The notes below the pieces were generated by a model. The model searched no databases. It worked only from the letters and a program-made list of their open reading frames with translations, and was not told the origin of the DNA. A DNA stretch of 64,000 bases from contig NC_084760.1 in assembly GCF_028858725.1 (NCBI RefSeq), forward strand, positions 5,468,867-5,532,866, given 5' to 3'. The translations under genes were made by a program, and so were the position numbers. This document shows, one piece after another, positions 37,676-48,620 of this stretch. Each line of letters opens with the position of its first letter. The first letter of the stretch is position 1. This DNA comes from Colius striatus. Its lineage: Eukaryota > Chordata > Aves > Coliiformes > Coliidae.

Positions 37676-40600
37676 CTGAAAGAGATGTTGAGAGAGGAGA
37701 AGATGTGAATCCAGTATCCTGGACACAGTTGAGAAAAGCAGCACAGTGTTTTTTGACGTGGGATCAGGTTCTCATCCATACATCAAGCAAACAAATGAAC
37801 AAAAAGCCTTGGTCTGAAATCTCTTGATGCGACACTGAGTGAAATGTAATCACTTCCACCGAAGCTTCTTCAAGATGGACTCTTTTGGAAGTTGCTGGCT
37901 CATGGAGTTCTTAGCATGAATACCTGAAATAAGGCATTTTTGGAAACTGGAGTTTTTCAGGGGGTTTTTGTGAGGGGTTTTGTGTGTGTAAGTTGATGAA
38001 TGCTCACAATTTTCTTTCCCCACTTGCACACACAGCATGCACCCATAACAACCAGGCAGGACTTTTCAATGGTTGAGCCCACTTGCAATAGAATGACAAT
38101 GCAAAACACCAACACATGCTCTCAGAAATTGTCAGCTGTCACAGACTAGTGACATATATGTCTAATTGTAAATCATCCAAGTACACAGGGCTTAGAGCTT
38201 TGTTGCATTTGGCAATCTTTCTAATTGGGCAGGGGGCCTTACCTTATCATGCTTGCCTTTAAATAAACAGCTGAAGAAATTACAGACATGAGGGATTTGT
38301 CTGTATTGGACTGGGAAGAGTTAAAAAAATGCCTTTTCTTATATTCTTAAGCATGAATTTTGGTGCAGAAAGGACTAAACCAATAGAGAAACAGCTTGTG
38401 GCATGTAAAACAGCTACTAAGCAGTCAGGGAGCATGTGTGATCATAGAATCACAGAATGGTAGGGGTTGGAAGGGACCTCTAGAGATCATCTAGTCCAAC
38501 CCCCCTGCAGAAGCAGGTTCACCTAGATCAGGTCACACAGGAACATGTCCAGGTGGGTCTTGAAGACCTCCAAGGAAGGAGACTCTTACCAAGATAGGTT
38601 ATGTATGATGGAGAGAGTGTCTAGTAGTTGACTCCTTCAGTCTTTCATCATGATGAGACTGTTTTTAATGCTGTTTTCTAAAGTAAAGGCTTGCTTTGAA
38701 AGAAGCCTGATGATTCATCAGTGTCTAGTCCCCTCTAGAAGATGAAACTTACCTGTAATAGGTTTCTTGCAAGCAGCACACTTCTTAGCATACAGTTGGC
38801 TGAAGCAGTCTACACAGTATGGGTACTCGTCTTTGGAAATAAACCTTTGTCCAGACAGCTGGGTTTTACACCCCACACACACAAAGCATTCCTTATGCCA
38901 AGGCTGGTCGTGGTAGGTCACTCCCCCAGAAGTTATTACCTAATGTATTGACAAACAGACAGAGCAGTGAAACAAAGGTGTGAACTGGGAAGGATTATCC
39001 AGTCCTTCATAAGTCCTTCCACTTGTTTTCTCTCTTGCCATACTCACGAGTGAAGGGAGTGTGGCCACAGGAGCAGTTTTTCACCTCGAATATCAATTTG
39101 ACTAAGCACAGGTGAGCTGAACATGCCACTGATTTGTTAATTCTCATTTTTGTATCCCAAGGTAACCTCATGGTCTGTAATAAACAGGTTAGCTTAGTAT
39201 GAAACTACTATTGTACACGTGGGTAAAGGTTTAGCATCAGACACGCTTTCAGAAGAGTGATTCTTAGGGATGGACAGTGGATGGAAGAGCCAATGCTGAG
39301 ATTATGGCTAATCTCCAACTGGAACTAGCATTTTGTTGTCTCACAACTGAAACAGTATTATAAGTAGGAAGTAAAATAGTAAAAGAGCAGAAGTGAAACA
39401 GAAAGGAGATCTACACTGCCAGAAGTAAAAACCATGTGTGTCGGTGTCATCCAACTTCTCATTCCCTGCAACTCACTCACAGCTCTCCACTGGTTACTTC
39501 TGAAAAGGGAAGTTTCCAGTTGCACTGTGGCTTCCATATGTCTGATGAAAAACTGGTTTCTCAGGAGCTATGAGAGACTATACAGAGAAATTTCTGTAGA
39601 GCTAAAGATAAGCTGTAAGGTAGTGTTTCTCCTGTCAAAGTCACATGCACGACAGTGAATCAATGAATGAAGTTGGAACAGGAGAAGAAAAAGTTTTCCA
39701 TAGAAAATTTAAAAAGATGAGACGCTCAGGAAGGGATGAATTGATTTATTTGTTATTTGAGGGGAAAAAATTCCAACCACCTCATTTGAAGTCAAGCTTT
39801 CTGGTGTCCATAGGGGAAGCATCGTGTGTAGAAGCAGGGGGACTCTTGACTAGTAGTATTACAATTAATATTACTTAATCTGATTATTGCCTGATACTAT
39901 TCAAGGAGAAAAAACAAGCAAGACTGTAAATGCTTTGTTCAGCTTTGGTGGCTGAAAAACATCTGCAAAATATTGGGAAAGGAAGCATGGTTATCAAGGC
40001 AAAGCCAGAGATTACCAGGAAAGAAGGGTTTTAACACAGTGCTCAGTGAAAAAATTCAACCTTTGTTAAAAAACCCAATCAATAACAAAATAATCCCAAA
40101 GTATTTGCTTTGGTCAATAAGTTTATTTCAAACATAAGGAGGCTTAGATTAATATTAACTAGAGGGAACAACAGATACTGTCACAGTTGGCTTTCAGTGT
40201 GGGATCATAGAATGGTAGGGGTTGGAAGGGACCTTTAGAGATCATCTAGTCCACTCACTCTGCAGATCAGGTCACATAGGAACGTGACCAGATGGGTCTT
40301 GATGACCTCCAAGGAAGGAGACTCCACACCCTCCCTGGGCAGCCTGTGCCAGGGCTCCCTCACTGAAACACTGACATAGATTTTTCTTATGTTTCAATGG
40401 AACTTTTTTGTGTTCCAGCTTCATCCCATCACCCCTTATCCTGTCACTAGGTACAACAGAAAAAAGGGATGTCCCAACCTCCTGACAGCCACCAATTAGA
40501 TATTTATAAATGTTAATAAGATCTCCCCTCAGTCTCCTCTTCTCCAGACTAAACAGCCCCAGGTCCCACAGCCTTTCCTCATAAGGAAGATGCTCCAGTC

Positions 40601-43600
40601 CCCTGATCATCTTGGTGAAGATGCCAAAGGAGGACTCCGCTCTTACTCTCAAGTTCATCAGAAATGTTACATGATGCAGCCCCTTAACCCCATGACCAAT
40701 ATTGCCTCATAAGGACAATTTTTCCCATGGTATGTCTAATTACCTTTTTGCAGGAGTAGCAATGGTGAGCAAACTGCTTCTCGAAACAGGGCACACAGTA
40801 ATTCTCATTGTCTTTGGTGATCAAGGGGCTTGTTCCCAACGGTTGCCGGCAGTACTGGCAAACGAAGCAGGATTCATGCCAGGAACTTCCCTTGAATTCC
40901 ATTTTACGGGAACCTGCAAAAACCCAAAGTGAACAATTCCCCCAGGTGTAGCCTTGTAAGTTTGAAATGTCAGGGATACTCTTGGTTTTGTAACTTTCTC
41001 TCTCAGCACTGGATTACCAGAGGCAGCACTCATTCTCCGTTTTAGAGAGCTTCTAAGTACGTACTAGAAATTTCAAGAACTCCTTCAGCCACCACTTGAT
41101 CACCTGACAAAAGATGTGCTAGACTGCCTAAGCTGTGATTTCTAGAGTCTGTCCTTATGTGAATCTTTTAGAGTTGCTTCTCTGTGCTACGCTTCAGTTG
41201 CTCAGAGTTTCTCTCAGGCCAGCTAACTCAGGTACACAGCACTTTTATACATTAAAGAGGAATTTGTTGGATGTTTAGTACATCTATTAATGTCCTGTCT
41301 TTTGTCTTCCTTAAACCAAGGCTCCTACACTTACAAATGCATGGTTTATCTTATTTAGCTTAAGATGTCAAGGCTTAAAAATAAACATCTTTTCTATGAT
41401 GAAGTACACCACTCTCTCACTTCTTATAACTCATCATTTCCATCCTAGATCAACAGTCCTCTTTATCACATTTGGCTAGATCACCTACCTTCAGCACAAG
41501 GACAGAAAGTTGCTTAGTTAAATGTCTGCCAGCAGAGTTTTAGAGCTCTTAGCTCTGTGTACAACTGCCTTGTACATCTTAATGTAGATAAGTCTCACAT
41601 GTATCTGAGAATGATTTTTCCAGTCACTCTCCACCATAATGTCTGCCTCTGCTGAGTGCATCAGACTGCAGAGAGAGGTACCAGGTGCTTTACCATCCTT
41701 TCTACATGAAGAGAACTGCTGATGTAACTGATTAATCACACAATACCTGTTTTGTGGACTGTGGGGCTAGTGGAGAGAGAAACTACTGGTTGTATTTCAA
41801 TAGAAAAGGCTGTGAGCTTCCTCCCAGTGATCAGAAGGCTGACTTCACTGCCTTTGTCTAGTGGGTCTTTCCTACACAGAGCTAGTAAGCTGATCTCAGA
41901 GTCATAGAATCACAGAATCTCAAGGGTTGGAAGGGAGCTCAAAAGCTCATCCAGTGCAACCCCCCTGCCAGAGCAGGACCACCTAGAGTAGGTCACATGG
42001 GAACTCGTCCAGGTGGGTTTGGAATGTCTCCAGAGAAGGAGACTCCACAGCCCATCTGGGCAGCCCCTGCCAGTGCTCCCTCACCTCAACAGGGAAGAAA
42101 TTTTTCCTTGTGTTTCTTTGGAACCTCTTCTATTCCAGTTTGTACCCATTGCCCCTTGTCCTGTCATTGGCCATCACTGAGAACAGCCTGGCTCCATCCT
42201 CCTGACACCCACCCTTTATGTATCTGTAAACACAAATGAGATCACCCCTCAGTCTCCTCCAAGCTGAAGAGCCTCAGCTCCCTCAGCCTTTCACCATAAG
42301 GGAGATGCTCCACTCCATCATCTTTGTGATGATGAAGTTTGTGATTTAGAAACTGGTTGGCATTCCCTTGCCACTTCAGTTCTCTCTTTCCACTGATACT
42401 CCTACCCTCAGCACTTGCTGTAAAGGTTTTTATCTCGTAGACTCTGGGGTAAAATCTGCAAGGTGGATATGTGCCAGGGGATATTAATGCAAACACCAGT
42501 ATGTTCTGGTACTGTCCTCATCACAGCTAATAAGATGTGCCTATTAGACAGCACATTTTAAAACCATATAAAATGTAAGCAGTAAGTCATCCTTAACCTG
42601 AACACAGGTGTCTTGCTGCAAGAGTAATTTCCACTAATACAGCTTTTACCTGTAAACAAAGGGAAATAAGCTGTAAAAATACAAATACATGTTAAAGGTT
42701 GAGCCATGACATCAGCAACCCAGTATTTATACTGAGACAATAATTCTATACATCCCAGACCTCATTGTTTGACATTAAGATCTACTAAAAAATAAAATTC
42801 CTATGTCACTGCTAAGTTTATTGATGTCCTTGGCCAAAGGTTCCCAAACTAGTCGTCATGAGGCTGTTGCAGATGCTTTCCATCTGGTATTTGTGGCTAT
42901 ACATGTGATTTGCAGAAAGGTTCAAGCATTGAGGGTATAGTGACCCACTTTCCTAAGCAAGCTTCTTCATTTGGCCACATATGGTGCTGTGACTTCTGTT
43001 AGATTTCTCTGAAGAGGCAGGTTTTTGGCAACATTGCTCTATTGTATCAGCTTTATTGGTGTGGTGGCAATAAAAGTCCTAGAGGATGTCCTGAATAGAC
43101 ACAATCAAAAGCTGAGAAGCAGCTTAGTGTAAAGTGCAGGACTTTCAAGGTTATTAATGTCAGGAAGCAAACACATTGTGAACACAAATGTACTTGCATT
43201 CTTTTTAGGTAAAACTCCTGATAATGGTTTGAAAGGTGTTTCACGTTTTGACAACTTAAACAAGAAGTATTTCTGAGCGAAAGAAATGACATAAAGAACA
43301 GGAGCTCAAGGTCTGGTCAATGTGACAGAAAAAAGAAGTGCAGATGTCTTGTCTAATCTGGCCTTCCTGCTGATGGCAGCTCTGTTTGTCTACCTACACT
43401 CACAGCAGGACATGCTTCCCAAGAACTGAATCAAGGGCTCAACATGAATACATTTTACCCTGTGTTGAACTCTAATATTCTTTGTTCAGGTGAGGGAGCA
43501 CTGGCAGGGGCTGCCCAGATGGGCTGTGGAGTCTCTTTCTCTGGAGACATTCCAACCCAGCTGGATGAGTTCCTGTGTGACCTGCTCTAGGTGGTCCTGC

Positions 43601-46600
43601 TCTGGCAGGGGGTTGCACTGGATGAGATCCCTTCCAGCCCTTAAGATTCTGTGATACTGTGATAAGTCAGTACTAGCCCAGAGCTATATGCTTACCCTAT
43701 CTTCAGTATACTACACACAAAGGAGAAGTGGTCACCTGAAAGCTGTTCTGAAAGTCAAGGACATTGTAGCTTGTCTATTCAAGGCTGTTCCATTTCTCAC
43801 CAAAGGGTCCCTGTTGTCTTACCAGGCATAATGGTCTTCTGGCAGTGGAAACACTTAGAAGAATACTCATCAGAGTAGCATTCATTACACAGCAAGACCT
43901 CGTCCTTGGCAGCAAATGGCTTCTCCACCAGCGAGCGACTGCATTTGGCACACTTGAAGCACCGCTCGTGCCAGTGGCGGCCTTTGTAGGCCAGGTCCTT
44001 GGAGAAAGTAAGTCCATGTTAATGAAGACATTTCTTGACACTGTTTTATCCCTCAGCTTCTCCCAGAATAAACATGAGACACAGAGCTCATTGCAATGGT
44101 GACTTAAGAGAGGACACATGGCGGGAGGTGTGCTCAAAGGTGACAGAAGTACTTGTTGGTACGTTTTGTAGGTCACTTGCAGAGGCCATGGAGAGCTGCT
44201 TTGGCACAGATAGTTCTCCTTTAACATCAGAGATATGATTTTATTGGAAGAACTGGTTTATATTTTACAGTTGGCCTTCAAGGGGAAAGAAGTGGCCTGA
44301 GATTTCAACGTGCCACCTGACAAGAAGGGGCATTGTTTGCGCAGGCTTCGGAATGAACCTCATGCATTTTATAACCTGACTGCTGACACTACATAAGGCT
44401 AAAGAAAGATCCTATCCTTGCAGAAAACAAGCAATTAAAATCTCATTGAGAACAAAATGGTTGGTAGGAAGCTTGTTAAAAAGTCATTGCTTTTGTTTAC
44501 ACCTAATATAACTCTTCCTAAAAACTTGGCAGAATGATGTTTGTTTAAGACTCAGCAGGGCTTGGCAGATCAAAAAGCTAACAGTGTATATGTGAGACCT
44601 CAACTAAGAATTCAAAAGAAGAGCAAACAGCACATTTTATCTTTCAAAGGTTAAAAAAATAAGTGATAAATGCACCTCAAAACCCCCTCCCACCTTAAAA
44701 ACAAACCAGACCCTTCCAAGTCTCCTTTATAAGAAGCACAAAAGGGCACAAATCCGACCTCATTTTTCTCCTGTTGTCAGATCTCCATGCTAAAAAATGA
44801 AATATGATGTTTCATTTCCAGAGAGTCTGAATGTTTACTGCTTTCATTTGCTTTAGTTAACACTCTGAACCCTGTATACAGTAGGCTATTGCCCCAGAGC
44901 AGCCTGAGGCAAGGAGTAGGAAAGGAGGAAAGGAAGAGGTGGGACAAGCAGCTGTAGATATCTGTGGGCCAGTTTTCTAGCTGACTCTGGCCTGTTTCAC
45001 TCCTTTCTTGTTACTCCTGCTTTTTTCTCCCAGTTTTTCCTTCCACTCAGTCCAAAACCATGACTCTGAACTAACGATTTTTGATGGCAGTAGTCCTGCC
45101 ACTTACTTAATTTTTCAATTTAGAAGTGAAGTGAGTGAACTGTGAGTGAGCTCTGAGTGTGTTCTCCAGGTGACCCTGGCTGGTGCTACCTGTACAAGTT
45201 TGATGTTGAAAGATGCTGATGAGAGTTTGAGAAGTGTCCACCCAAATCAGCATTCTTCTTGGATTATTTGCTTCAGAGTACTGAGCTGTACTCAAGCATG
45301 GAGAGAGGCTGAGCACCACACACTGAACTTGGCCAAACAAAGGCATTTTGTTTCATAGAATCATAGATTCATATAATGGTAGGGTTGGAAGGGACTAAAG
45401 GTCCCTCCTCAGTCCCCTCTTTTCCTAGATTAAGAAAACTCTGAAGCCAAAGACTAGGAAATGTGCACACATATTCACCTCAAACACACACCAGTGCTGT
45501 GGTACACGTGTGAAGCACAACTATGCTCCATCCTTCAACTCCAGCCACTCACTGGCTGCAGTGGCTGCACATTGCTTGAAGGGCAGTAGGGTGCTGGTGT
45601 AATTCAGTGGGTCAGGTGAATTACACTTTGGGATTTCTGAGAGATGTCCATTGAAGAAGATATTTTGAGTATTGGATATATTACTACTACTGCAGGTGTT
45701 GACTTGGCAGATGCCAAGCTGAAGATAAACCACGTTTATAATTTGTATCTTATTCCCTCTTATTTTTGGAAATTAAGTGTATTTTAACTTAATTCTATGC
45801 TTATCTTGCACATGTCACAGATGATGTGCTGGTGACACTGTTTCTGAACTTGTCTTTCCTTCCACACCTCCAGCTTTTTTAGAATATTAGTATTAATGAG
45901 TTCCTCTGTGGTCTTTGGCAGGGTTTCCAATACCCCATCCTTCACAACCCCATGCACCAGGACAGGATGGGGGTTGACCTGCTGGAGAGCAGCTCTGCAG
46001 AGAGAGACCTGGGAGTGCTGGTTGGTAATAAATTAACCATGAGCCAGCAATGTGCCCTCGTGGCCAAGAAGCCAATGGCAGCCTGGGATGCAGCAAGAAG
46101 AGTGTGGGCAGCAGGTCAAGGGAGGTTCTGCTCCCCCTCTACTCTGCCCTGGTGAGGCATCATCTGGAGTCCTGTGTCCAGTTCTGGGCTCCTCAGCTCA
46201 AGAGGGACAGGGAAGTGCTGGAGAGAGGCCAGCACAGGGCCACCAAGATGATCAGGGGACTGGAACATCTTCCTTCTGAAGAAAGCCTGCAGGAACAGGG
46301 GCTGTTTAGTCTGGAGGAGACTGAGCAGGGAATCTCAGTAATACTTACAGATATCTAAAGAGTGGATGTCAGGAGGTTTGGGCAGCACTTTTTTCTATTG
46401 TGTCCCATGACAGAACAAGAGGTAATGGGATGAAGCTGGAACACAAAAAGTTCCATTTAAATATAAGAAAAATCTATGTCAGTGTTTCAGTGAGGGAGCC
46501 CTGGCACAGGCTGACCAGAGGGATTGTGGAGGCTCCTTCCTTGGAGGTCTTCAAGACCCGCCTGGACATGTTCCTGTGTGACCTGATCTAGATGAACCTG

Positions 46601-46978
46601 CTTGAGCAGGGGGGTTGGACTGGATGATCTCTAAAGGACCCTCCCAACCCTACCGTTCTATGAGTCTAACACAGCACTGTCTCTCTGTCATGTGTGGCTG
46701 TACCATGGCTATGCTTAGTTCTCTTCACCAGCACAGGGAAATGCAGCGGGCAGGGTATAGAATCTGCCATTAAAGAAATGGAAGCTGTGAGTAATTTAGA
46801 AAAGAGCAAGGAGTGGAAGCTAAATCTTTACCTTGGAATCACACTCGATGGGTTGTTTGCACTCTTCACAGGGGTTGGCAAAGAGGCTGTCATAACAAGC
46901 GACACAGTACGCATTTTCTTCTCTTAGTGCGTATTTCCTTCCACGAAGGGACTGCAGGCAGTAACGACAGTCTGTCAT
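37524..46978 (-). CDS. FHL5: FHL5, four and a half LIM domains protein 5 (five coding exons)
   Basis: Coding exons on the minus strand are 46978-46832, 43997-43823, 40913-40744, 38939-38753 and 37675-37524. They total 831 nt, giving 276 residues plus TAG. The protein is only zinc fingers: an N-terminal half LIM (C4, C7, C25, C28) and four LIM domains with C-C-H-C-C-C-C-C ligands. These are LIM1 C37/C40/H59/C62/C65/C68/C86/C89, LIM2 C98/C101/H120/C123/C126/C129/C147/C150, LIM3 C159/C162/H179/C182/C185/C188/C206/C209 and LIM4 C218/C221/H242/C245/C248/C251/C269/C272. Length fits the FHL family (about 280). Residues such as [18 protein letters not shown] and [12 protein letters not shown] resemble FHL5 more than FHL2 or FHL3. 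Known family role: FHL5/ACT is a LIM-only coactivator that binds CREM/CREB, classically in spermatids, and is also expressed in vascular smooth muscle; LIM domains bind proteins. There is no signal peptide or membrane segment. The C-terminus ends GSAP, unlike the Asp-Ile ending of the mammalian protein as I recall it. Exon structure and frame are certain; the choice of paralogue is strong but made by eye. Confidence 0.93.
37676..38752 (-). other. FHL5: FHL5 intron 4
   Basis: This 1.1 kb phase-1 intron has consensus GTAAGT and TTTCAG ends. It contains a 140-bp CR1 3' end in sense orientation (38442-38584), about 170 bp from the donor. Confidence 0.85.
38442..38584 (-). mobile_element. CR1 3' end in FHL5 intron 4
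   Basis: Tail TCATAGAATCACAGAATG and 3' signature; 5'-truncated after CTCCAAGGAAGGAGACTC. Same sense as FHL5. Confidence 0.92.
38753..38939 (-). CDS. FHL5: FHL5 fourth coding exon (LIM3, start of LIM4)
   Basis: The exon is 187 nt, encoding residues 165-226 plus one base of codon 227. It starts [18 protein letters not shown], with the central ligands of LIM3 (H179, C182, C185, C188, C206, C209), and finishes with CAACKKPIT, the first zinc pair of LIM4. The donor ACAG|GTAAGT is consensus. The acceptor CAATACATTAG|GTAATA has a weak pyrimidine tract but is the only AG that keeps frame with the exon 3 donor. Confidence 0.92.
38940..40743 (-). other. FHL5: FHL5 intron 3
   Basis: This 1.8 kb phase-0 intron begins GTAATT; exon 4 also begins with GTAAT. 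It holds one sense-oriented CR1 (40205-40617) close to the donor. Nothing else was recognised. Confidence 0.85.
40205..40617 (-). mobile_element. CR1 LINE in FHL5 intron 3, sense
   Basis: Young type, 413 bp, from the tail to the [15 protein letters not shown] segment. Its 5' end is about 126 bp downstream of the FHL5 exon 3 donor. Confidence 0.93.
40744..40913 (-). CDS. FHL5: FHL5 third coding exon (LIM2, start of LIM3)
   Basis: The exon is 170 nt, completing codon 108 and ending with residue 164 (phase 0). The acceptor is TTTTTGCAG|GTTCCC and the donor AAAAAG|GTAATT. The translation holds [16 protein letters not shown] and NYCVPC, the core of LIM2, and ends with CYSCKK, the first zinc pair of LIM3. 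SRKMEFKG and the [10 protein letters not shown] segment are the parts most like FHL5 rather than FHL2. A same-sense CR1 copy lies only about 126 bp into the following intron. Confidence 0.93.
41902..42325 (-). mobile_element. CR1 LINE, intermediate type, in FHL5 intron 2
   Basis: 3' end GTCATAGAATCACAGAATCT followed by CAAGGGTTGGAAGGGAGC and CCTGCCAGAGCAGGACCACC; reaches the [18 protein letters not shown] segment. Confidence 0.92.
43487..43663 (+). mobile_element. CR1 3' end in FHL5 intron 2, antisense
   Basis: The same intermediate type as 41902 in the opposite orientation, from GGTGAGGGAGCACTGGCAGG to an octamer tail. It lies about 160 bp from FHL5 exon 2. Confidence 0.9.
43823..43997 (-). 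CDS. FHL5: FHL5 second coding exon (LIM1, start of LIM2)
   Basis: The exon is 175 nt and encodes residues 50-107 plus one base of codon 108. The acceptor is TTTCTCCAAG|GAC; an A-A-G acceptor is less common but clearly placed. The donor is CCTG|GTAAGA. The product starts [11 protein letters not shown] and ends in the TIMPG turn that opens LIM2. It carries six of the eight LIM1 ligands (H59, C62, C65, C68, C86, C89) and the first pair of LIM2. It ends in phase 1, matching the GT that begins the next exon. A longer open frame over this exon (minus strand, 43775-44227) is a shadow in another frame. Confidence 0.93.
45353..45430 (-). mobile_element. CR1 3'-tail fragment with deletion, FHL5 intron 1
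   Basis: Tail TCATAGAATCATAGATTCAT and GGTAGGGTTGGAAGGGACT, then a jump to CCTCAGTCCCCTCTTTTC, a segment normally about 330 bp further in. Confidence 0.8.
45945..46669 (+). mobile_element. CR1 LINE in FHL5 intron 1, antisense
   Basis: Young type from the [20 protein letters not shown] segment to a CGTTCTATGAGTC tail. It ends about 160 bp from the exon 1 donor. Confidence 0.94.
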
Positions 46979-47001
46979 TCTGGTGGGGTTTGTCACGTGC
47001 T
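46832..47001 (-). CDS. FHL5: FHL5 first coding exon (half LIM domain, start codon)
   Basis: The exon is bounded by an acceptor (pyrimidine-rich tract ending CTCTCCAG) just above 47001 and a donor AAG|GTAAAG at 46832/46831. The first 23 nt are 5' UTR. The ATG at 46978-46976 has A at -3, a favourable context. It encodes residues 1-49: the half LIM (C-x2-C-x17-C-x2-C) and the first two ligands of LIM1 (C37, C40). It ends in phase 0 after DSK, the same place as in other FHL genes. Because an acceptor precedes the exon, at least one non-coding exon and the promoter lie further upstream (above 47001). Confidence 0.92.
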
Positions 47002-48163
47002 CTGGAGAGATGGAAATATTCATGTGATTCAGTGGATGACCCATTTCCTTGCTCAAGTTCTTTGATATTACATGCTGTTCTTTGCTAAAGACTAGCATTT
47101 TATTATGGAACAGCCCATCATTAGAGATCCAGGGTGCTGCAAATGGCCCAGAAGCAGCTGTCTAACTTTCACAGGCAAAGAATAGCATGTATTGTGCTGC
47201 CTACAAAACAGAGACCAAGAAGGTGGCTTCAGCTTATTCTAATGGTACTTAAACTGGTACATCACATACCTGAAAATAAAGCTGTCTTCACATTTTCAAT
47301 GTACAGCTACTGGCCTGATGGACATTATGTACTGGATTGTCAAGCACAGTCTATCCAGAAATCACAGAATGGAGACAGAAGCAATAGTTGAAAAATTAAA
47401 CCAGCTGCAGAGTGAAAAGGCCAAAGAAAAGGGGCAAACACTTGTTGTGTGTTCCTGACTTCCTCTTGCCATTGCTGTCTCCTACCTGACTGAACAGAAG
47501 ACAAGGGGCTCCACGCCACATGGCTGGGTTTTGTGCAATCCCAGCTGTGCTGCTATGTTTGGTGACAATGTAAGGTGACACAAATATCCTCTGGATAGCA
47601 AAAGAGCAAAATACAAGGGGAAATAAACTAAATCGTAGCTCAAAGAAGATTTCCCTTGTTGTCATTGGAAAAGATTGTATTTTCTCACATATTTCTTTGC
47701 TGCCAGGTTCTCTGTTGGCAGTGGCAAAATACTGTGAGATAGATTATGTCTCTGTGACAGACATATGCAGGAAATACCACAAATCTATTGAGAGCCAATT
47801 GTATGAGTTTCCCATCCTGTAGTTTTCCAGGCTAAAGAGGACTGGATAAGCATCCAAACCTCAGCTGCTTTATAGGCTTGCCACGCTGAAAGTTGTAAGG
47901 ACTGTAGAGATGAAGAATTATTTACTGGGTCTTGATGAAGGAAGAGGAATACAGAAAATTCCCAGTGAAGCAAACCCAGAAACATCTGCTGGGCTCATTG
48001 GATTGCTCTCTTCATTAAACTTGTTGAGTGCAGCCACAGCCAGTGCCAGCAACCATAAATTTTGGAGGACTTGGGAATAGCCGGGGAAGGTCTCCTATAT
48101 GTCAGTGACCTTCGGTGGCTGAAATCTTTGTACTCAGAGTAACAGTGCAAATTAGTTTATCTT
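47002..48163. other. 5' side of FHL5, no exon recognised
   Basis: Immediately upstream of the first coding exon, so this is intron sequence leading to an unseen non-coding exon. No promoter or CpG-rich patch is visible. Confidence 0.55.
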
Positions 48164-48426
48164 AACAAGGACAAGGGGTGATGGGATGAAGCTGGAACAC
48201 AAAAAGTTGCACTTATAAGAAAAAACTATTTCAGTGTGAGGTGAGAGAGCCCTGGCACAGGCTGCCCAGGGGGGTGGTGGAGGCTCCTTCCTTGGAGGTC
48301 TTCAAGACCCACCTGGACACGTTCCTGTGTGACCTGATCTAGGTGACCCTGCTTCTGCAGGGGGGGTGGACTGGATGATCTCTAAAGGTCCCTTCCAACC
48401 CTACCATTCTATGACTCTATGATTCT
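48164..48426 (+). mobile_element. CR1 LINE, 3' end
   Basis: From AACAAGGACAAGGGGTGATG to the CATTCTATGACTCTATGATT tail; young type. Confidence 0.92.
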
Positions 48427-48620
48427 AACCAGATGCAAAGTTTGAGAGTAAGGAAGAGAAGCATATGGGTAACAAGATTCAAGAGAGTACTTAACCATCA
48501 CAGGGCTTACATCTAGACCATTTAGAGTTACTCTGTCATGCTTGAGAGAGTAAATACACTCACTGCCTGTCTCACACCCATGGTTCAGCTTTAAAAAGAC
48601 ATGTCATATTTTTCCTTGTA

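Larger units (their letters stand above)
40914..43822 (-). other. FHL5: FHL5 intron 2
   Basis: This 2.9 kb phase-1 intron contains two CR1 fragments of the same older type in opposite orientation (41902-42325 minus, 43487-43663 plus). The rest is unique AT-rich sequence with nothing recognised. Confidence 0.85.
43998..46831 (-). other. FHL5: FHL5 intron 1
   Basis: This 2.8 kb GT-AG intron lies between the half-LIM exon and the LIM1 exon. It holds an antisense CR1 of about 725 bp (45945-46669) only about 160 bp from the exon 1 donor, and a small CR1 3' end (45353-45430). No further exon with a LIM pattern is seen in the remainder. Confidence 0.85.

Noticed and set aside
43775..44227. 150-codon minus-strand frame over FHL5 exon 2
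   Set aside because: Different frame from the LIM-coding one; the real exon is 43997-43823 with good splice ends.
46813..47088. 91-codon plus-strand frame across the first FHL5 coding exon
   Set aside because: Antisense shadow of the half-LIM exon.
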